From contig JAABSF010000035.1 of the NCBI GenBank assembly GCA_011390535.1, forward strand, positions 1 through 11,708: a DNA stretch of 11,708 bases. Reading direction: 5' to 3'. Below the pieces are notes generated by a model. That model was not told the DNA's origin, made no database searches, and saw nothing but the letters and a program-made list of their open reading frames with translations. Of this stretch, positions 7,610-11,708 are shown piece after piece. Position 1 is the stretch's first letter, and each line of letters opens with the position of its first letter. Source of the stretch: Deltaproteobacteria bacterium (GTDB lineage: Bacteria > Myxococcota_A > Polyangia > HGW-17 > SLPX01). The position numbers and the translations under genes were made by a program.

Positions 7610-10000
7610 TCAAAGCTCGTCTTCGGCTGATGTACCGCCGCTACTTTTGGATTTGCCGTAATTTCCAATAAACCACTTGGCTTTTTTGTGCCACTGATTT
7701 GATGGCGGGACCATCTTCAAAACCTGACGCCAATGCTTCTTCGCTCCAGATAAATTACTGTCTCTAATGACATAACCTTTGTTGAAGACTTCCTTTGCCT
7801 TACCGCTAAGTTGATCCATTATTCGGCGCACTACCGCTGAATCACCTCCATATGCCTTAGCCGTTTTGGCGGCACGATATGCTTGAGCATATCGTCCGCT
7901 GGAAAAAGCACTGCCGGCTGCGGCTTGAGAAACCTTTGCCAAGCGCCCCTTTATATAAGACGCATGTGCACCATTCCCTGCCGATTTGTCCAGGTTAAGA
8001 GCCTTCTTATATGCGTTCATAGCAGCGACACTATTGCTCATCCTGTTGGAATCACCCTTGGATATGTTCGCTCCTACAGCTTTTACCTTGGCTGCTCTCG
8101 CTCTCAATCTTTTTGCACGACGGCTATTTCCCGTACCGGCCATACGATTCAGCTCAGCAGCAGCGGCGCTCCAGTTCCTGGCTTTGTAAAACCCCATAAA
8201 CTTCTTTTCTGAACCACCCACAAAACCACCACCGCCAGTAGAACTCCGTCTCGAAGAACTCGTTGATGTTGAAGATTTTTCCGAAGTGGAAGTATCGGCA
8301 ACCTCTGTTTCGTCTTCTTTTGCTTCGTCTTCTTTGTCCGCAGCGTCCGCTTTTTCTTGGGCTGCTTTTTCCTCTTCTGTCAACGGCGGAGGCTCCGGGC
8401 CAAACCCCAACTCATGACGCATAACAAGCGCAGGTCTAAAACCAGGAGCTTCTTTCAAGGCCTCTTTGACCTTCTCGATCGCCTGATCTTTAGTCTTCTT
8501 GTCATCTTTCAGCTCCGACGCCTCTTTTAATAGCTTCTTCGCTTTTTCTTCGGATATCTTTCTCAATATTCCCTGAGCTTTTACAAAATAAGCCTGGGCT
8601 TCTTTTGGAACTACGCCGGCCAAAACCTTAGCTGCTTCGTACTTGCCTTCTTTAAAAGCTTTTTCAGCTCTCTCATAATCATCTCTGGCCTTTTGATTTT
8701 TCCTGATCTCCTGAAGTTTGCTTTTAATAAACGGATTTTCCGGTTCCGCAGCCGCAAGTTCAAGATAGAGTTTTTCTGCTTCATCCCATTTCTGCTCTTT
8801 TACAAGCTGTTTGCCCTGCTCATAAAGTTGCTCTTTGGTCGGGCCTTGAGGCTCAGCCACCTGTGGAGCTTTTTGGGGAGGTTTTTTTAGCTTTTTCACC
8901 ATGGCAAAAATCATTAAAACCGCCAAAATGCCCAGGGTTGAAAAAACTAACGCCTTTTTCAGCTTAGTGTCCGTCAACCGAGCCACCAAGCCGAACAACC
9001 CTCCTTTTTTTGCCACAGGCGGCATCACCGAACCCGTTGGCGGACTGATATCGGGTTGAGGTACAATCCCTGCAGGCCTGGGATCCACCTGAAGCGTCGG
9101 CGCCATTCCTTCAGGCCCGGGAGGTCTAGCTCCTCTAACAGGTTGTTGGTTGGGTTGCTGAACAGCAGGATGTGGACGTGCCGGCACCGGTTGTGAGACC
9201 GGTGCCCCGGTTTGCGCCGGGGCTGCAGATAATGGAACCTGACGCGCAGGCGGAGGTGCCTGCTGTCCGCCCGAACTAGCCGGTGCACTTGCCGCCTCGG
9301 GACATACAAATTTGATCTTTGTTTTCCCCAAATCAATTATATCGCCATCTGACAGCACATGAGTGGTAATACGAACTCCGTTTACCTTCGTGCCGTTGCC
9401 ACTGCCTTGATCAGTAAGGATATATCGCCCGCTATCAAATAAAACCGCAACATGCTGACGACTCACAGCAAGATCCGCCAAAACAAAGTCACTCTGGGCG
9501 CCCCGCCCAATCATGGCCTGCTGTGCCGTCAACTCATAGACACGCCCTTCATCGTTCCCCCCTATTACATCAAGCTTAGCAGCTGGAATATCCAAAGCGC
9601 TTTGCTCCACTGCATTTTGTTGACGCACATGTGGCGGGGGTTGCTGTTGGGGATAATCGCCATGAGCCCCAGGATGGTTTCCGGCCGGTCGTGGCGCCGG
9701 TGCTGGACGCGCCGGCGGCTGTTGATGTGCCGGGGCAGACCTGGGAGCAGGCGCTGGTCGTGGCGCAGGGGCCGGACGCGCCGCGGCTGGACGCCGGGCC
9801 GGTGCAGGCCGGGGAGCAGGCGCTGGTCGGGCTGGTGCAGGTCGCCGGGCCGGTGCAGGCCTGGGTGCAGGCGCTGGTGGAGCACCTGCTTTAGGCGACT
9901 GCGCTTGGGGAGGCGGTGCTTTTCTGGGTGGATTCTTCGGCTGCTCACCTGAAGTTCTTCGAGCGGCTCGTCTTTGCTTTTTTCTGGGATCTGGAGACAT
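7610..10000 (-). CDS. FHA-domain membrane protein with Pro/Ala-rich N-terminus and TPR region
   Basis: A 796-residue signalling or scaffold protein. Residues 1-16 are strongly basic. Residues about 41-106 are low-complexity PAPARP/PAPAPRP repeats. Residues about 143-231 are a complete FHA domain with the phosphothreonine-binding landmarks GRG (165-167), SRQH (180-183) and GSGNGT (199-204). A second Pro/Gln-rich linker (about 235-330) leads to one membrane helix (350-368), then TPR-like helical repeats (about 387-530), an acidic stretch, a Ser/Thr-rich patch (569-588), a glycine run and a second helical repeat region (about 597-780). FHA domains read phosphothreonine, so the FHA half should be cytoplasmic, but Lys clusters flank both sides of the helix and leave the topology of the TPR half open. 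Divergence from an intact PknB-type kinase 213 bases away suggests kinase and reader work together. The ATG at 9998-10000 has only a weak AAG Shine-Dalgarno. A named partner cannot be read from the sequence. Confidence 0.88.
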   Translation of the reverse strand: MSPDPRKKQRRAARRTSGEQPKNPPRKAPPPQAQSPKAGAPPAPAPRPAPARRPAPARPAPAPRPAPARRPAAARPAPAPRPAPAPRSAPAHQQPPARPAPAPRPAGNHPGAHGDYPQQQPPPHVRQQNAVEQSALDIPAAKLDVIGGNDEGRVYELTAQQAMIGRGAQSDFVLADLAVSRQHVAVLFDSGRYILTDQGSGNGTKVNGVRITTHVLSDGDIIDLGKTKIKFVCPEAASAPASSGGQQAPPPARQVPLSAAPAQTGAPVSQPVPARPHPAVQQPNQQPVRGARPPGPEGMAPTLQVDPRPAGIVPQPDISPPTGSVMPPVAKKGGLFGLVARLTDTKLKKALVFSTLGILAVLMIFAMVKKLKKPPQKAPQVAEPQGPTKEQLYEQGKQLVKEQKWDEAEKLYLELAAAEPENPFIKSKLQEIRKNQKARDDYERAEKAFKEGKYEAAKVLAGVVPKEAQAYFVKAQGILRKISEEKAKKLLKEASELKDDKKTKDQAIEKVKEALKEAPGFRPALVMRHELGFGPEPPPLTEEEKAAQEKADAADKEDEAKEDETEVADTSTSEKSSTSTSSSRRSSTGGGGFVGGSEKKFMGFYKARNWSAAAAELNRMAGTGNSRRAKRLRARAAKVKAVGANISKGDSNRMSNSVAAMNAYKKALNLDKSAGNGAHASYIKGRLAKVSQAAAGSAFSSGRYAQAYRAAKTAKAYGGDSAVVRRIMDQLSGKAKEVFNKGYVIRDSNLSGAKKHWRQVLKMVPPSNQWHKKAKWFIGNYGKSKSSGGTSAEDEL
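9683..9880 (-). repeat. GC-rich low-complexity repeat coding for PAPARP-type hexads
   Basis: This stretch inside the FHA gene is much more GC-rich than its surroundings. Units recur: GCCGGGCCGGTGCAGG (+ strand) starts at 9793 and again at 9844 (51-base step), and GCAGGCGCTGGT starts at 9747, 9816 and 9867 (steps of 69 and 51). The steps differ by 18 bases, that is by one six-residue unit, consistent with in-frame expansion and contraction by slippage or recombination. Confidence 0.75.
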
Positions 10001-10044
10001 CTTAGTAGTTCTATATCATCTCTGTTTTTACGGCATTTATTGCC

Positions 10045-10073
10045 AGTATATTTGATTCTTTATCGTACACCAA
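10045..10073 (-). promoter_or_regulatory. Possible promoter for the FHA gene
   Basis: On the - strand TTGGTG (10073-10068) is followed by 17 bases and TATACT (10050-10045, 5 of 6 matches to -10). The predicted start near 10038 leaves a leader of about 37 bases before the ATG at 10000. The -35 match is poor (3 of 6), so this is tentative. Confidence 0.3.
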
Positions 10074-10080
10074 TTTTGCA

Positions 10081-10113
10081 TAATCTTCTATCATTAGAAA
10101 AACCCGTCAAGGT
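10081..10113 (+). promoter_or_regulatory. Two-box motif TAATC-N19-CGTCAAGGT, copy 2
   Basis: TAATC (10081-10085) and CGTCAAGGT (10105-10113) recur with the same 19-base gap as at 3065-3097. The first box overlaps a -10-like CATAAT (10079-10084), just as copy 1 overlaps TGTAAT. The second box lies in the loop and right arm of an imperfect inverted repeat (10096-10104 with 10111-10119, one mismatch). It begins 109 bases before the ATG of the kinase. It may control the kinase, the divergent FHA gene, or both. Confidence 0.35.
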
Positions 10114-10152
10114 TTCTCTTTATCTTGGAAACTTCAGATGTACAATACCTTG

Positions 10153-10173
10153 GCAAAGCCTTTTCTGCAAAGC
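10153..10173 (+). repeat. Short direct repeat GCAAAGC in the kinase leader
   Basis: GCAAAGC occurs at 10153-10159 and 10167-10173, 14 bases apart start to start. It lies between the two-box motif and the kinase ATG. It could be a regulator half-site pair or chance. Confidence 0.2.
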
Positions 10174-10213
10174 TTCATCAAAAAAAGATCTCTGCAGACC
10201 GGATTTATTAGAT

Positions 10214-11708
10214 ATGGAATCAACAAATCAAAAATTGGGTCGCTACGAATTGTTAGAGGAACTCGGGCGCGGTGGTATGGCGACAGTCTTTCGCGCCATT
10301 GATACAGGGCTGGATCGCAAGGTGGCATTAAAGGTAATGCACCCAATGCTTGTCCACAGAGAAGATGGACTAAAGAGGTTTAAAAGAGAAGCTAAGGCTG
10401 TTGCACGACTAAAACATGAAAATATCGTAGAGGTTTACGATTATTCCGACGGCAATGACACAGGAGGCACCCCTTACCTTGTCTGTGAGCTAATCGACGG
10501 CCCAAATTTAGGTGAATTCCTGGAAAAAAACGGTCCCCCCCTGCCTGAGATGGCGGCTATCGTGGGTGCGTGTTTGGCAGAGGCTCTGGAAAAAGCCCAC
10601 CAAGGCGGAATCATTCATAGGGATATCAAACCTGAAAACATCCTCGTGGATCGAACAGGGCGCCTTGTTTTGACTGATTTCGGCATCGCCCGGCTTCAAG
10701 GAGACGAAACCATGACCGCCACCGGAGCGATCATGGGTTCTCCTGCATTCATGTCACCTGAACAAGCACGCGGAGGAAACCTCAGTCCGGCGAGTGACGT
10801 TTTTTCTCTTGGTGTGGTACTCTACCGCACCGTAACCGGCAAGCTGCCCTTTAGCGGAACAAATGCCTTGAGCACAGTCTCTGCTCTTTTAAACGGCGAG
10901 TTTACACCTCCTTTAGAGCTGCGGCATGATTTGGGTCCGGACATGGATGAAATCATTAAAAAGTGTCTCTCGTCACGGCCTGAAGATCGTTACAAATCAA
11001 TGGGTTCCCTCGCCGAAGATCTTCGCGCCATAGCCTTAATGGGAGGAATCGATGAACCGGAAGATGAGCTAAAAAAGTATCTGCGTTCTCCGGAAGACCA
11101 CCTTGATCGACTCGAAAACACAATAATCATCAACACACTCAAGAGGGCACGTCAGGCCAAATCTCCTGCCCTGGCGCTGGCTCTCTGTGATCGAGTCTTG
11201 GCGGCCGATCCCAACAATGCAGGGGCGCAAGCATTGCTCAAAGAACTCAGCGCATCCAGAATATGGAAAGTCGCCGGAGTGTTTCTCATAGGAGCTATAT
11301 TAGTAGGTACAGCAGCTTTTCTGGCGGTCTCCACACTATTAAAACCAAGCTCGCATAAAACCTCTCAAAAACCGTCAACTAAAATAAGTTTCCTCTCTAA
11401 TGATGATGCCGGCGTTTTCTTTAACGACGGAAATATTTCCGATTTTGATGCGTCTTCAAGCCAAAAAGAAACCCCTACAGAAGAGTCACTCGGCACACAC
11501 AAAAAAACCGAGATATCTCCCGAAAAGAAAAACAAGATCAATGAATTGCGCACCCACTCAGCTTCTTCGTCTGATAAGACCAAAGATCGAGATCATAAAA
11601 AAACTCGTGAAACAAAGCGATCCAGTGTGCAAAAAGGGAATAGTATTCAAGACGCGGGAATAGAAAAACTCGGACAAAAAAATAAGTATAAGGATGCATC
11701 CGCCCCTG
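10214..11708 (+). CDS. PknB-type transmembrane Ser/Thr protein kinase (3' truncated)
   Basis: The frame opens at ATG 10214 and has no stop through the right edge (498 full codons), so the C-terminus is missing. Residues about 11-270 are a complete bacterial eukaryotic-like kinase domain: glycine loop GRGGMATVF (18-26), ATP-anchoring Lys40 in VALK, helix-C Glu59, catalytic loop HRDIKPEN (135-142), DFG (155-157), an activation loop with Thr166, Thr168 and Thr170, GSP..SPEQ (175-184) and SDVFSLG. All catalytic residues are present, so it should be active. A short helical TPR-like segment (about 303-345) precedes one membrane helix (352-376). The visible part beyond it is a Lys/Ser/Thr-rich, low-complexity, presumably extracytoplasmic stalk; any sensor domain lies outside the window. 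The Shine-Dalgarno is weak. The gene is divergent from the FHA protein, its probable phospho-reader or substrate, and shares upstream motifs with the pseudokinase gene at 3201. Confidence 0.93.
   Translation, partial: MESTNQKLGRYELLEELGRGGMATVFRAIDTGLDRKVALKVMHPMLVHREDGLKRFKREAKAVARLKHENIVEVYDYSDGNDTGGTPYLVCELIDGPNLGEFLEKNGPPLPEMAAIVGACLAEALEKAHQGGIIHRDIKPENILVDRTGRLVLTDFGIARLQGDETMTATGAIMGSPAFMSPEQARGGNLSPASDVFSLGVVLYRTVTGKLPFSGTNALSTVSALLNGEFTPPLELRHDLGPDMDEIIKKCLSSRPEDRYKSMGSLAEDLRAIALMGGIDEPEDELKKYLRSPEDHLDRLENTIIINTLKRARQAKSPALALALCDRVLAADPNNAGAQALLKELSASRIWKVAGVFLIGAILVGTAAFLAVSTLLKPSSHKTSQKPSTKISFLSNDDAGVFFNDGNISDFDASSSQKETPTEESLGTHKKTEISPEKKNKINELRTHSASSSDKTKDRDHKKTRETKRSSVQKGNSIQDAGIEKLGQKNKYKDASAP

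Noticed and set aside
7883..8212. 109-codon + strand open frame opposite the TPR region of the FHA gene
   Set aside because: No domain or ribosome binding site; the opposite strand has a coherent repeat protein.
9452..9952. 166-codon open frame on the + strand opposite the FHA gene
   Set aside because: It is a by-product of the GC-rich Pro/Ala codon repeats; its product is an Arg/Trp/Gly-rich low-complexity string with no recognisable domain, and the opposite frame has clear FHA evidence.
10153..10173. GCAAAGC direct repeats as a CRISPR or plasmid iteron array
   Set aside because: Only two 7-base copies with no spacer pattern, origin features or replication gene.
10134..10346. 70-codon - strand frame overlapping the start of the kinase gene and the divergent control region
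   Set aside because: It overlaps the glycine loop and lysine codons of an unmistakable kinase; no support of its own.

Overview
The window looks like chromosomal DNA from a Gram-negative, signalling-rich bacterium. Myxococcota, Bradymonadota or a related former deltaproteobacterial lineage fits best. The reasons are a PknB-type Ser/Thr kinase beside an FHA-TPR membrane protein, two large lipoproteins that look lineage-restricted, a DUF2723-like membrane protein with a TPR tail, and moderate GC. There is no rRNA, tRNA, insertion sequence, phage gene or CRISPR array. The taxonomic assignment is inference from gene content only.

Layout from left to right: (1) the C-terminal part of a DUF2723-like membrane protein on the + strand, cut by the left edge; (2) convergent to it, a large cysteine-rich lipoprotein on the - strand with two ExbD/TolR-like regions; (3) divergent from that, a + strand gene for a three-part protein consisting of a catalytically dead Ser/Thr kinase domain, one membrane helix and a PhnD-type periplasmic binding domain; (4) convergent to it, a - strand pair in which a lipoprotein with two tandem copies of one domain is followed 16 bases later by an adenosine deaminase gene with a TTG start and a strong Shine-Dalgarno; (5) further upstream on the - strand, a 796-residue FHA/proline-alanine-rich/TM/TPR protein; (6) divergent from that, a PknB-type kinase with all catalytic residues, cut by the right edge.

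The unifying theme is phospho-signalling at the cell envelope. The active kinase and the FHA (phosphothreonine-reading) protein share one 213-base divergent control region and are plausible partners. The pseudokinase-PhnD fusion reads as a stand-alone ligand receptor: an extracytoplasmic small-molecule binding domain joined to an intracellular pseudokinase, with no ABC transporter genes nearby. Both kinase-family genes carry the same ordered short motifs at nearly the same distances upstream of their ATGs, which suggests shared ancestry or co-regulation of the two systems. The strongest candidates for something new are the pseudokinase-PhnD receptor, that shared upstream architecture, and the lipoprotein with ExbD-like domains but no ExbD membrane anchor.
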